The notes under the pieces were generated by a model. It was not told the DNA's origin and did no database searches. It saw only the letters and a program-made list of their open reading frames with translations. A program made the translations under genes and the position numbers. DNA of 22,116 nt from an uncultured Sutterella sp. (lineage in GTDB: Bacteria; Pseudomonadota; Gammaproteobacteria; Burkholderiales; Burkholderiaceae_F), in NCBI GenBank assembly GCA_905201055.1, contig CAJKMT010000022.1:1-22116 (forward strand), read 5' to 3'. Of this stretch, positions 1 through 9,400 are shown piece by piece. Position 1 is the first letter of the stretch. The number at the start of each line of letters is the position of its first letter.

Positions 1-400
1 CTTCGCCTGCGGTAAGAGCACCCATACGGCCCATGCTCAGCGTACCGTAAGAGGAGCTGATATAGAGTTGAGACTCTTTATCAAACATTTTGCCGTCTTC
101 ACCGTAAGAGCCGTCATCGGAATTAAAGCTGTGTTCCAACACAAAGCCGACGCTGACATCTTCAGAGATGTTTTCACTTCCGCGAAGACCGAAAACACTG
201 GCGGTATTGGTACCGCTTGCGACACCCCAACTGTGATCATTCTCATGACTGTGTCCGTCAACAGAATTTTTCACATCAGCAGTTTCGTGTGTGTAGAGAA
301 GACCGGTATCAACAGTACCGTAAATCTCAACAGAAGCAGCTTGTGCTGTACCCATTGCCAAAAGCGTGGCCATCGTGAGAAAAGAGTATTGAAATTTCAT
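1..400 (-). CDS. Gram-negative outer-membrane porin, N-terminal 133 residues (partial)
   Basis: The reading frame starts at 398-400 and runs off the left edge of the window. Residues 1-21 form a signal peptide: MKFQYS, a hydrophobic core, then an Ala-Gln-Ala cleavage site. The mature protein opens with SVEIYGTVDTGLLY, the typical first beta-strand of Burkholderiales trimeric porins. Later segments such as SVFGLRGSENISEDVSVGF and LYISSSYGTLSMGRMG match the strand pattern and the constriction-loop region of that family. It should form a diffusion channel for small hydrophilic solutes in the outer membrane. A GAGGA ribosome-binding site lies just upstream of the start. A sigma70-like promoter and a Fur-box-like operator sit within 60 bases upstream, so iron may control it. 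Substrate preference cannot be read from this fragment. Confidence 0.9.
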   Translation of the reverse strand, partial: MKFQYSFLTMATLLAMGTAQAASVEIYGTVDTGLLYTHETADVKNSVDGHSHENDHSWGVASGTNTASVFGLRGSENISEDVSVGFVLEHSFNSDDGSYGEDGKMFDKESQLYISSSYGTLSMGRMGALTAGE

Positions 401-412
401 GATTTCCTCTAT

Positions 413-431
413 GATAATGAGAATCACTCGC
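413..431. promoter_or_regulatory. candidate Fur box over the porin promoter
   Basis: The 19 bases GATAATGAGAATCACTCGC match the classical Fur consensus GATAATGATAATCATTATC at 15 of 19 positions by hand count. The site abuts the -10 element and covers the expected transcription start of the porin gene, which is a standard position for Fur repression. Binding is inferred, not shown. Confidence 0.55.
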
Positions 432-460
432 AATATAATACGACTGAGAAAATATTTCAA
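432..460 (-). promoter_or_regulatory. sigma70-like promoter of the porin gene
   Basis: On the minus strand TTGAAA (460-455) is followed after 17 bases by TATATT (437-432), each close to the sigma70 consensus. The predicted transcription start is near 425, leaving a short leader before the porin ATG at 400. Confidence 0.55.
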
Positions 461-610
461 TAAGGCAGATAGGTGAATTTACTCATAGAGAAAAAGAAAA
501 AAATTCAAAAACTCTACGAGGCAATAGCGATAGGTTCTGACACAAAACAAATGATTAAGAGATGTTCTCGCCTAAGATGGAGGCATTGCAGTTTAGTGAA
601 AGGAGCCGAT

Positions 611-2020
611 ATGTACGATCTCATTATCAAGAACGGTCGAGTGGTCGACCCGTTAAATCACATCGATGGTGTTATGGACGTTGCGATTGAAAACGGCAAA
701 ATCGCCGAAGTCGCCTCCGAAATTACTTCTCAAAGTAAAGAAGTGCTTGATGCAAGCGGCAAAATCGTGATGCCCGGCATTATCGATATGCACACTCACA
801 TGCGTACGCTCTTCGGTCACCCTCATGCGCAGCGCATGGTTGCCTTGGCGGGCGTAACGACCACATTGGACATGGCAGGTCCCTTAGAGGATATTTTGAA
901 TTCCATTCCGGGAAGCGGCGCTGGTGTCAACATTGCTGTTCTTGAAGCAGCGCAAGCCGGTGTCACGCTCTCTTCAGGCAGACCTGAAAAGGCCGAGCGC
1001 GAAGCTTTTATTAAAGGAATTCTTGAAAAGGGCGGGATCGGCATAAAACTTTTGGGCGGACACTACCCGATGGATTTGGACATCAGCGCGGCTTTTATTG
1101 AAGACGCTGCCGCTCAAAACGCTTGGGTTGCTTGGCACGTCGGCAACACTGAGCATGGTTCCAACATTTTGGGTTTGGAAGATGCCGTTAAAGCCACCAA
1201 CGGCCATTTCCTGCACATTGCTCACGTCAACAGCTACTGCCGCGCTCAGGTCAGAAATGAACTTGATGAAGCATTGGAAGCGGTAGAACTTTTGAAAGCC
1301 AATCCGCACATTTTCTCCGAGTCTTATCTTTCTGCCTTAAACGGCACGCGTCTGACAATTGAAAACGGGCGTCCGGTCAGTAAGGTGACTGAAACGTGCT
1401 TAAAGAAAGTCGGTTGCACGCCTGATGAAGAAGGGATGAGAAAGGCGATTCTGACAGGGCGTGTCGGTGTGCTTTGTGATGACGGGCGCATCGGCAGGCT
1501 CATTAACGGTCAGGAAGGCTTGGATTATTGGTTAAGCAAGAAAACCGTGACTTCCGGGTCGTTTGCGGTCAATCCGGCAATCAGCCGCTTTATCTTGGCT
1601 CAAGCCAAGCGCGAAGACGGTTCCTTCGTGGTTGACAGCTTCTCCACCGACGGCGGCACCTATCCGCGTAACGTCATCGTTGAAAATGGACTCTGCCTTG
1701 TGCAGTTCGGCGCCATTACCTTAAACGAATTTGTGATTAAAGCGAGTGTGAACGGCGCCAAGGCATTGGGACTGCAGAAAAAAGGTCATATAAGCGAGGG
1801 GGCTGATGCCGATATTTCTGTTCTCGACTATGACAGAAAGATTGCCTACGCCACCGTGGTCGACGGTAAAGTCATCATGAAGGACGGGGAACTTTTGGGT
1901 AAGGGCACCACCATCATTTGCGATGAGCGCGGTGAGGCTTACTTGAAGGATCGCGGTATTCGCGCTTATGTGAAGCAGCCTTTGGTTGCCGAAACGATCA
2001 AGAATCGTTTGATTCCTTAA
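611..2020 (+). CDS. Amidohydrolase-superfamily enzyme (cyclic amidohydrolase type), substrate unknown
   Basis: This 469-residue protein has the full metal-centre set of a binuclear amidohydrolase: the HxH pair in DMHTHM (His61, His63), a possible carboxylated bridging lysine in GIGIKLLGGH (Lys146), His176 in AWHVGN, a further His in LHIAHVNSY (His202 or His205), and Asp347 in FSTDGG. The N-terminal YDLIIKNGRVVDP and C-terminal GADADISVLD...VVDGKVIMKDGEL segments form the composite beta-sandwich typical of dihydroorotase, hydantoinase and D-aminoacylase relatives. It probably hydrolyses a C-N bond of a cyclic or acylated amide in the cytoplasm, but the substrate cannot be named. I chose the ATG at 611 because AAAGGAG lies 6 bases upstream; the frame stays open to 473 but that extension is lysine-rich and unlike the family. 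The gene stands alone, with a terminator after it. Confidence 0.85.
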   Translation: MYDLIIKNGRVVDPLNHIDGVMDVAIENGKIAEVASEITSQSKEVLDASGKIVMPGIIDMHTHMRTLFGHPHAQRMVALAGVTTTLDMAGPLEDILNSIPGSGAGVNIAVLEAAQAGVTLSSGRPEKAEREAFIKGILEKGGIGIKLLGGHYPMDLDISAAFIEDAAAQNAWVAWHVGNTEHGSNILGLEDAVKATNGHFLHIAHVNSYCRAQVRNELDEALEAVELLKANPHIFSESYLSALNGTRLTIENGRPVSKVTETCLKKVGCTPDEEGMRKAILTGRVGVLCDDGRIGRLINGQEGLDYWLSKKTVTSGSFAVNPAISRFILAQAKREDGSFVVDSFSTDGGTYPRNVIVENGLCLVQFGAITLNEFVIKASVNGAKALGLQKKGHISEGADADISVLDYDRKIAYATVVDGKVIMKDGELLGKGTTIICDERGEAYLKDRGIRAYVKQPLVAETIKNRLIP

Positions 2021-2041
2021 TCTCGACTCTCTTATAACTTA

Positions 2042-2072
2042 GGGCAGTGTCTGAAAAGATCGGACACTGCCC
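2042..2072 (+). terminator. hairpin terminator after the amidohydrolase gene
   Basis: A perfect 10-bp stem (GGGCAGTGTC with GACACTGCCC) closes an 11-base loop 21 bases after the stop codon. The downstream tract ATTTCCTT is only moderately T-rich, so termination may be incomplete. Confidence 0.7.
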
Positions 2073-2174
2073 ATTTCCTTAAAATGTATTCAAGTAATTG
2101 ATTTTTATTGATTTAATTTGTTGAAACGAAAAGTAATCAAAGATACAAATACTTTAGGGCAAGAAAAATCACTC

Positions 2175-2183
2175 TGCTAAAAT
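2175..2183 (+). promoter_or_regulatory. candidate extended -10 promoter of dnaB
   Basis: TGCTAAAAT matches the extended -10 form TGnTATAAT, 41 bases before the dnaB start. No good -35 is visible at the usual spacing. A second weak candidate is TTGAAA at 2121-2126 with TACAAA at 2144-2149 (17-base spacer). Confidence 0.4.
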
Positions 2184-2224
2184 AGCCTGCTATCCGAAAG
2201 TAAATTTATCTGATTCGAAAAACA

Positions 2225-3592
2225 ATGGCAGAAGAAAAATCCGCAGACAGTATCCGTTTGCCTCCGCATTCAACCGAAGCTGAACAGGGGCTGCTCGGCA
2301 GCCTTTTGATTGATAACCGTGTCTTTGACATGGTCAACGACGTGGTCTCGCCCGAAGATTTTTACCGTGGAGACCACCGCAGAATCTATGAGCATATTAC
2401 GCAGTTAATCAGCCAGGGGCGTGCAGCTGACGTTTTGACTGTTCATGATTCAATGGCTTCAGTGGGTCTCGGCCAGGAAGGCACGAAGAGCTTTTTGAAC
2501 TCCCTGGCGATGAATACGCCCAACTCGGCCAATGCCCGCCGTTATGCTGAAATTGTTCGTGATCGCAGCATTCTCAGAAATCTTGTCAATGTGGGCTCTC
2601 AAATTGTGGATTCCGCCCTTGATACCAAAGGGATGGAAACCAAAGACATTTTGGATCGCGCAGAAAGCTCGATTTTCAAAATCAGTGAAGATGCTCAAGT
2701 GGCAGGGGCGGGCTTAAAACCGGTCAAGATTTCATTGATGGAAGTGTCTGAACAAGTCACAAAGCTCTATAACTCGAAAAATCCGAGTTTAGTCACCGGC
2801 ATTCCCACGGGTTTTATCGATTTGGACCGTTTAACCAAAGGACTGCATCCGGGCGAACTTATTGTGGTGGCCGGACGTCCTGCCATGGGTAAGACAACCT
2901 TTGCGATGAATATTGCAGAGTTTGTGGCAATGCAGGCGACGATGCCGGTGGCGATTTTTTCCATGGAAATGCCTGCCGAGCAGTTGGCGATGCGTTTGAT
3001 CAGCTCCTTTAAGCGCATTCGTTTGGAACACTTAAGAAACGGGCGCTTGGAAGGCGATGAATTCCAAAAAATGAGCGCGGCTGTGACCGAATTGAGTAAT
3101 TCGAAAAATATCTTTATCGATGACTCATCGGGTTTGACTATTTCCGATTTGCGCTCGCGTGCAAGACGCTTATCGCGCGAAGTTAAGCAGTTGGGGCTGA
3201 TTGTCGTGGACTACATTCAGCTTATGTCAGGTGACGGCCGGGGAGAAAACCGTGCTCAGGAAATTTCCGATATCTCGCGCGGGTTAAAGCTGCTTGCCAA
3301 AGAATTGCACTGTCCGATTATCGGCTTGTCGCAGTTGAACCGTTCGTTGGAGCAGCGTCCTGATAAACGCCCGATGATGAGTGACTTGAGAGAATCGGGC
3401 TCTATCGAACAGGATGCCGACGTCATTATTTTCCTTTACCGTGATGTGGTGTACAACCAGGATTTGAGAGACACCGATCAGGAGCGCGACGCTGAGGCTA
3501 TTGTTCGCAAACAGCGTAACGGTCCGACCGGAACGGTGGAGCTGACTTTCTTCGGTGAATACACTCAATTTAAAAACAGAGCGAGGGTTTAA
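2225..3592 (+). CDS. dnaB: Replicative DNA helicase DnaB
   Basis: A complete 455-residue DnaB, the hexameric 5'-3' helicase that unwinds the chromosome fork and recruits primase. The N-terminal helical domain starts LPPHSTEAEQGLLGSLLID and is followed by a linker and the RecA-like ATPase domain. Visible motifs are Walker A GRPAMGKT (residues 217-224), Walker B LIVVDYIQLM (325-334), the helical SMEMPAEQLAMR segment, and QDADVIIFLYRD near the end, with the usual C-terminal NGPTGTVELTF...F. There is no inserted intein and the length is normal (about 470 in E. coli). The start codon lacks a strong Shine-Dalgarno site. The next gene begins 3 bases after the stop, so the two are co-transcribed and probably translationally coupled. 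Confidence 0.98.
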   Translation: MAEEKSADSIRLPPHSTEAEQGLLGSLLIDNRVFDMVNDVVSPEDFYRGDHRRIYEHITQLISQGRAADVLTVHDSMASVGLGQEGTKSFLNSLAMNTPNSANARRYAEIVRDRSILRNLVNVGSQIVDSALDTKGMETKDILDRAESSIFKISEDAQVAGAGLKPVKISLMEVSEQVTKLYNSKNPSLVTGIPTGFIDLDRLTKGLHPGELIVVAGRPAMGKTTFAMNIAEFVAMQATMPVAIFSMEMPAEQLAMRLISSFKRIRLEHLRNGRLEGDEFQKMSAAVTELSNSKNIFIDDSSGLTISDLRSRARRLSREVKQLGLIVVDYIQLMSGDGRGENRAQEISDISRGLKLLAKELHCPIIGLSQLNRSLEQRPDKRPMMSDLRESGSIEQDADVIIFLYRDVVYNQDLRDTDQERDAEAIVRKQRNGPTGTVELTFFGEYTQFKNRARV

Positions 3593-3595
3593 TCA

Positions 3596-4087
3596 ATGGA
3601 TGTGCTGATTACCTACGGTGTCTACGCCTGTGCGATTTTGCTGATTCTTGTCGGTTTGGCAGGCACCATCATTCCGGCCCTGCCGGGAATTCCGATGATT
3701 TTCGCGGGTGCCTGGCTCATTGCCTATATGGAAGACTACATGTATTTCGGTTGGGGAACACTCATTGCATTAGGTGTTCTCACCGTTATCTCCATCATTA
3801 TTGATTGGGTGAGTCAGACCATGGGGGCGCAGAAAGCGGGGGCAACTAAAATGGGGCTCACGGGAGCGCTTTTAGGCACGATCATCGGTATTCCGTTCGG
3901 CCTGGTCGGTATTTTCCTTTTCCCGGTGATCGGCGCCTTTGTCGGTGAAATGATCGGCCACCGTGATATGAGAAAGGCGGGCAAGGTGAGCTGGGCCACG
4001 TGGATCGGTATGATCGCAGGTATTGCCGCCAAGCTTGCCATCGCGTTTGTGATGATCGGAATCATGTGCGTTATGCGTTTCGTTTAA
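3596..4087 (+). CDS. DUF456 family small integral membrane protein
   Basis: A 163-residue hydrophobic protein with the DUF456 pattern: an N-terminal membrane segment, the conserved glycine/proline stretch GLAGTIIPALPGIPMIFAGAW, a second segment, then a charged connector (DWVSQTMGAQKAGATKMG) and a glycine-rich hairpin GALLGTIIGIPFGLVGIFLFPVIGAFVGE, ending with one more membrane helix. About four to five membrane segments are expected. Its molecular role is not known; the family is widespread and some members are annotated only as membrane proteins. It follows dnaB with a 3-base gap and has no promoter of its own that I can see. The transcript should end at the hairpin at 4115-4140. Confidence 0.85.
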   Translation: MDVLITYGVYACAILLILVGLAGTIIPALPGIPMIFAGAWLIAYMEDYMYFGWGTLIALGVLTVISIIIDWVSQTMGAQKAGATKMGLTGALLGTIIGIPFGLVGIFLFPVIGAFVGEMIGHRDMRKAGKVSWATWIGMIAGIAAKLAIAFVMIGIMCVMRFV

Positions 4088-4114
4088 TAGCGCACCATCT
4101 TTCAAACTTTTCTC

Positions 4115-4140
4115 AAATGCGCCCTTAGCCGGGCGCATTT
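4115..4140. terminator. bidirectional hairpin terminator between DUF456 gene and recD
   Basis: A perfect 10-bp stem AAATGCGCCC / GGGCGCATTT closes a 6-base loop, with A residues on one flank and T on the other. It sits between two convergent genes, only one base outside the recD stop, so it can serve both. Confidence 0.8.
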
Positions 4141-5979
4141 TCAATTGTTTGCCAATCTGTCTGCCAGACCGCTTGCGCGTTCCGTTTTCTGAAGAACAGA
4201 CTCCTCAATGCTGTCTTTGGTTCCGAAGACCATTGCTTCTTTTTGAGCGCGGGTGACACCGGTATAAAAGAGTTCACGCGTAGCCAGAGGATTGCCCTCA
4301 TTGACAGGCAAAAGCACAGCCACGTGTTCAAATTGCGAGCCCTGAGATTGGTGGATTGTCAAAGCAAAGGCGCTGTCATGTTCTGGGAGCAGTCCAACCG
4401 GGATTCGTTTCTCACGGTCACCGATATAAAGGTCGTAGCGCTCAGGATCATCAGCTTGCGCGATAACGATACCCACGTCGCCGTTATACACATCTAAGGT
4501 CGGCGTATTTTTCCGAATAATCACAAGCCTTCCCGGATAAAAAAGTGACGACTCGGCTGCGCCCACGTGCGCTCTCACGAGTTTCTCAATGGCATCGTTA
4601 AGGGCATTGACACCGTTGGGACCCACGCGTTGCGCGGCAAGTACCCTGAAGCGCTCGGCTTCCTGCCATACCTTTTTTAATAAGTCGGTATTTTCAAACA
4701 AAGCCTCGGCGCTTTCTCTGTATTTATCAAGTGCGGCAAGGTAGCGTTTTAAGTGAGGCTTGAGCCATTTAATCAGCATTGCATCGACATACTGATTTCT
4801 GCGGTATAAGCGTATACCCACGGCATCTTTGCCTTCCTTGGCGTTTTTGAAGTGTTCGATAAAGTCATCGATATTAAAGGGGGTCTGAGCGGTTTTAATG
4901 GCTTGTGCTAAAAGTCCCACGTTAGAGTCGCTTGTAAAGCGGTGGCTGACCGTGAGTTCAGCAACATTTTCTCTGAGAACACCGTTTTCAGAAGTAAAGT
5001 CAGCCAAGACTGAACCCGGTCCCACAGCAGACAATTGATATTTATCACCCAAGAGAATTAAGCGTGTGCGGTTACTGTCAATGACATTTAAAAGACGTTT
5101 GGCCAACCTTAAGTCAATCATCGATGCTTCATCGATAATCATGACATCCACGTCAAGCGGATTGGTTTTGCTCGGCGTCATTGCTTTGGCATCACGGCTT
5201 AAGAGCCACTTGTGAATGGTCTGAGCAGGCAGCGTTCCTTTTTCAATGCGGGCCATCACTTGCGGAAAGTATTCCGAAAATCGTTGGCATGATCCGATCA
5301 GAGACTGCATGATGCGGCTGGTGGCTTTGCCGGTCGGAGCGGCCAGCGCAATCTTAAGTTCCGGTTTATCAATAAGCAGACACTCAAGCAGCTTGGCAAC
5401 CACCGTGGTTTTACCGGTGCCGGGGCCGCCCGTGATGATAAAAAAGTGTTTTTGCAAAGCCTTTGCGACCGCACCTTGCTGCTCGAAACGGGAAAGATCA
5501 TCCGAGGTGCTTTGAGTGCCGTACAGCATGGTATTGAATCGCTCAAGCAGAGTTTTTACAGGCTCACTAAGGGTAAGCGCTTTGTGCGCGGCAAGCGCCA
5601 GGATTTTCTCGGCAACATCACGCTCCTCAACAAAATGGCGCTGCATATAAATGCGGGTGACATTCTTTGAGCGATCAAGAATAAAGGCGGCTGTCGGATC
5701 AACAGGCTCATTAAGTCCTGAGGGCTTCAGACTCATTAAGTGTTTTTGAAGAAGCGCCTCAATGGCATCGTTAGCAAGAATCGGTTTTTCGTTTTCTCTC
5801 CACTGAACGCAGACGCTGCCTTTTTCATCTGCCAGAGCGAAAGCGTCTATTAAATCGAAAAGATAGTCAGGTACGGGTTCTGAATGAGCGCTTGCTCGAG
5901 ACAACGTATTCCAAAGTGCCGCTGCCAGAGCCCGATAGGCTTGCTGAGCTGTCGTCAGTTCCGTTTGCTTGTCCGTCAT
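4141..5979 (-). CDS. recD: RecBCD enzyme subunit RecD (exodeoxyribonuclease V alpha)
   Basis: A 612-residue SF1B helicase, close in length to E. coli RecD (608). RecD is the fast 5'-3' motor of RecBCD, which unwinds double-strand ends for recombination. An N-terminal helical domain (about 1-150) contacts RecB/RecC. Walker A is FIITGGPGTGKTT (GGPGTGKT 184-191), motif Ia is AAPTGKAT, motif II is VMIIDEASMID (DEAS at 283-286), motif III is LILLGDKYQLSAVGPGSVLAD, and the C-terminal motifs are ALTIHQSQGSQF and FYTGVTRA. It is the last gene of the WYL-recC-recB-HAD-recD operon and begins 12 bases after the phosphatase stop. No truncation or frameshift is seen. Confidence 0.97.
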   Translation of the reverse strand: MTDKQTELTTAQQAYRALAAALWNTLSRASAHSEPVPDYLFDLIDAFALADEKGSVCVQWRENEKPILANDAIEALLQKHLMSLKPSGLNEPVDPTAAFILDRSKNVTRIYMQRHFVEERDVAEKILALAAHKALTLSEPVKTLLERFNTMLYGTQSTSDDLSRFEQQGAVAKALQKHFFIITGGPGTGKTTVVAKLLECLLIDKPELKIALAAPTGKATSRIMQSLIGSCQRFSEYFPQVMARIEKGTLPAQTIHKWLLSRDAKAMTPSKTNPLDVDVMIIDEASMIDLRLAKRLLNVIDSNRTRLILLGDKYQLSAVGPGSVLADFTSENGVLRENVAELTVSHRFTSDSNVGLLAQAIKTAQTPFNIDDFIEHFKNAKEGKDAVGIRLYRRNQYVDAMLIKWLKPHLKRYLAALDKYRESAEALFENTDLLKKVWQEAERFRVLAAQRVGPNGVNALNDAIEKLVRAHVGAAESSLFYPGRLVIIRKNTPTLDVYNGDVGIVIAQADDPERYDLYIGDREKRIPVGLLPEHDSAFALTIHQSQGSQFEHVAVLLPVNEGNPLATRELFYTGVTRAQKEAMVFGTKDSIEESVLQKTERASGLADRLANN

Positions 5980-5991
5980 CGTCGAAATCTC

Positions 5992-6444
5992 TTAGGAAAT
6001 GTGGTTTGCGGCAATATCAAAGCACGTAATACCGTTTTCACGCCACATGGCCACAACCGTGTCCCGATCATCAACCGCAAAGATCACCTCATAGAAGGGC
6101 TCAATCAATTCTTTGTACATTTTGAGTTTGTACTCCGGATCACTTAAGTGAGGGTAGCTGCTCAATATCAATTGATCGTAATGGATATTGTTTTTTGCAA
6201 GCCACTCTTCAGAAAGTGCTTTAAAACGAATGGGGCGAGCCGAAAGCAAAATAACTTTAATGCCTTTTTCTTCAGCCATCTCAATGAGTGTGCGGGTTGC
6301 TGCAATCACCGTATCAAAGATACAGGCAGAGTGAAATTCATCGCGGCGCTTGGGACGCTCGCGCATGAAGTGCACCCGATGCTCACAATCGCAAAGAGTG
6401 CCGTCCAAATCAAAAATAATGGCTTGAGGTTTTCTTCTGATCAT
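5992..6444 (-). CDS. HAD-superfamily phosphatase resembling the 3'-phosphatase domain of polynucleotide kinase
   Basis: A 150-residue single-domain HAD phosphatase. Motif I is IIFDLDGTLCD (nucleophile Asp12, acid/base Asp14), motif II is VILLSAR, and motif IV is IFAVDDRDTVVAMWRENGI. The CDCEHRVHF segment after motif I and the VDDRDTVVAMWRENG ending resemble T4 Pnkp and bacterial PNKP-like phosphatases, which remove 3'-phosphates from nucleic-acid ends. It starts 2 bases after the recB stop and ends 12 bases before recD, so it is a true operon member. I infer, but cannot show, a role in cleaning DNA ends for or after RecBCD. It could instead act on a mononucleotide or small phosphate ester. 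Confidence 0.8.
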   Translation of the reverse strand: MIRRKPQAIIFDLDGTLCDCEHRVHFMRERPKRRDEFHSACIFDTVIAATRTLIEMAEEKGIKVILLSARPIRFKALSEEWLAKNNIHYDQLILSSYPHLSDPEYKLKMYKELIEPFYEVIFAVDDRDTVVAMWRENGITCFDIAANHIS

Positions 6445-6446
6445 TT

Positions 6447-9400
6447 TTAGAATCCTTCTTCTTTGCTTGCTGCCGCATAAGCCGTTACAACACCCTCGTG
6501 GTAGCCCTTTTCAAAAAAGTCATCCAGGCAGGCGATAACCGATGAGGGGACTCGAGCGGTGAAAACACCGTAGGGTTTTTCATCATCACGTCGGATACCG
6601 CGGATAAAAGCGTAAATGGCCCCTGCGATTTTCTCATCAGGATTGTCGATGCCGCACAGCCGTAAATGGCGTCTCAAAGCCACGAGGTATATCAGGTACT
6701 GAAGACTGTAGTGGTGGCGATTGATCTCTTCAAGAATTCGCTCCTGCGTAAAACCTTCAGGTGTTTGTGCGAGTTTTGTTCCTTTCCAGTCAAGCACAAA
6801 GTATTGACCGTCAAGCTCAAACGTGAGGTCAATGGCACCGGTGAGATACCCCTTGAGCACGAGATCATTTTCAATCTCGATGTGATAAATCGGCTCAAAG
6901 TGAGCAAGAAGCCTGCTTAAGTTTTTGGCGCTCACAGCCACCCGCCCTTCCGAAGGAGTTCCGATTGAAATCGTGAAGCTCATTTCAGGTGTTTTGCGAT
7001 TCGGATCCAAATCGCAAAGTCTGATATCGGAGGTTGTACCGAAAACAGATTTATCGACAAGCTTGGCACACAGTACGTCCTTCATCAAACGATTAAAGAC
7101 AGGCAAATAGCCCTCAACCCCATAGGGCTGCAGGTGATACTGAAAAGGCGTCATCAGCCGCGTGAGTATTTTGTTTAAATTATTTTCTGCTTCGGGTATT
7201 CCCAAAGATGCATTTTTGACAACGGTGAAATCGATTTTCTCAAAAAGTGAGTGCAGGAACGTGCCGCTTTCGAGCCCTCGCTCAAAGTCCATGATGCCGA
7301 GTTCTGAGCTGGCCTTGACGGAGCGATCTTCCGCAGCAGGGATATTTGATGCGTAGTCTTCATCCTCACTGTCTTCTTTTTCGTCAATCAGGGTCTCTTC
7401 TTCGGTGGTTTCGGCCGCTCCTCGGGCAATGGCTGTATAGCTTGTCGGAAACCATGAAGTCAAAATCGGTCTGCCGGGAGCTGCAGAAAGAGACTCACTT
7501 TCTTGATTTTCTTTTCTCTCATACCCGATTGATTCATGCCATTGAAGCGTTCTTGTGGAGTCATCAATCGTTCTAATTCCAAACCCCTCAGGACAGACTT
7601 CTTTCAAATGATTAAGAACATCTTCGTAATCTTGAGGTTTAGATTTCAGTTTGCCGGTCAGGATTTGTGCATAAGCATGGCTGTTGACTTTTAAAGATTG
7701 GCGGTTCTTGTAGCAGCACAAAGGCAGCACCAGGCGCTGAGAGGCACGGGTCATGCCGACATAGGCAAGGCGCAGATTCTCGAGCACTTCCTGGTGATAA
7801 AGCTGTTTAAAGACATCGGCATAAAGTTTATGAAAACTGATGGTGAGCTTAATGCGTCCGTTCTTTGTTTCTCTGAAGATGCGTTTTTGACTGTATTTAT
7901 CTCCGGGAGTTTTGGGTTCCATCTGGTTGGCAAAGAGCAGAAAAACGACGGGAAACTCCAGCCCTTTACTTTTGTGGATCGTCATGACGTTGACAAGATC
8001 GGCGTCACTGTCAAGTCTCAGACGGTATTTATCCTCATCGGAAGGATTTTTAATCTGCTGAGCAAGCCATCTGGCCAGACCGGAAACGCCTTTAAGAGAA
8101 CTTGAAGCCTCCTGAAGAATTTCAATCAGGTGTTGGTAATTAGCCAGTTGTCTTTCACCGTCAATAATGGGAAGAAGCCGAAATTGCGTGCGGCACTCAC
8201 GCATAATTTTGGCAATCGCCGCAGACACTCCGCGCTTTTCCCATATCTTGACGGCTTGCTCAATGAGTTCTCTTGCTTTAAGAGCAGCCTTATCATCAAC
8301 TTTTTCCTTCGAATCGTTTTCAAACCCTTCAGGAATAATTGAGTTGATGGTTTCGCCCATCAAGCGGGTGGCGCGTGCCTGACGAAGTGCGTTCACATCG
8401 CGGGGAGATTCGAGAGCTTCAATAATCCGAAGCATTTCCCGGGCTTCTTCCGTGTTGAAGATATTGCTTTCGTCTTGGAAAAGTATGCGAATACCCTTTT
8501 TTGCCAGTGCGTTTTTAATCAAATCCACATAGGTTTTATTTCGAACGAGAATGGCAATGTCACCGGGTTTTAACCGCTCGGTCTCAGACTTGTAGACGCT
8601 GCCTGATAAGAGTGCGGCGATTTCACTGGCTACGAGTTCAACCTGTTGAGCACGGTCGCCTCCGGGATTAAAAAGGCTTTCTTTTTTTGTCCAAATCTCA
8701 AAGGTGTTGAGCGCTTTAAAGCCCCCGTTTTCTTTGATCAAAAGCGGTCCTTTCCTGCCGCCGGCATCAATGGCGCTGTAACTCATACCGGAATCCAAAA
8801 AGGGTTCACCGGACTGGGTAAAGAAGCAGTTGATCGACTCCAAGAGCGTCGGGCAGGAACGGAAATTTTTCTTTAGTTCACAGATCTCACCGATGTCTTT
8901 TTGAGCGGCAAGATACGTGTCGATATCAGCATCTCTGAATCGGTAAATGGACTGCTTGGGGTCACCGACGAAAAATACCGATTTTGCCTTGCTGTCAGGC
9001 ATAAGAAACAGTCGCTTAAATATTGCGTACTGAATGGGATCGGTATCCTGAAACTCGTCAATGAGAATACCGTCGTAGCGGCTTTGAACACGCTTAACAA
9101 AAGCCTCATTACCGAGTTCCCGATACATATCAAGCAGTAAGTCATTGAAAGAGCGAATGCCTGCGCTGCGTTTTTTCTGCTTTAGCAGAGCAGGTGTCGT
9201 TTCAATGAAGCGCTCTAAGATCTTGCGGAATTGTTCTTCAGTTTCGATTTGCTGCGGAGTTTCCATCCAACCGGCTTTGGCATCGTGCTTACCGGTTTTG
9301 TTGCTGACATAAAGCAGATTCTCAAAAAGAGCGATATCGGCATCTTCAGGCGTGCCGGTGAGTGTTTTAAGAATCATGTCCCAAGGATCTTTATCGATCA

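Noticed and set aside
473..610. N-terminal extension of the amidohydrolase from an ATG or GTG-like start at 473
   Set aside because: The extra residues are lysine-rich and unlike the family; the protein fold begins at the ATG at 611, which has a strong AAAGGAG site.
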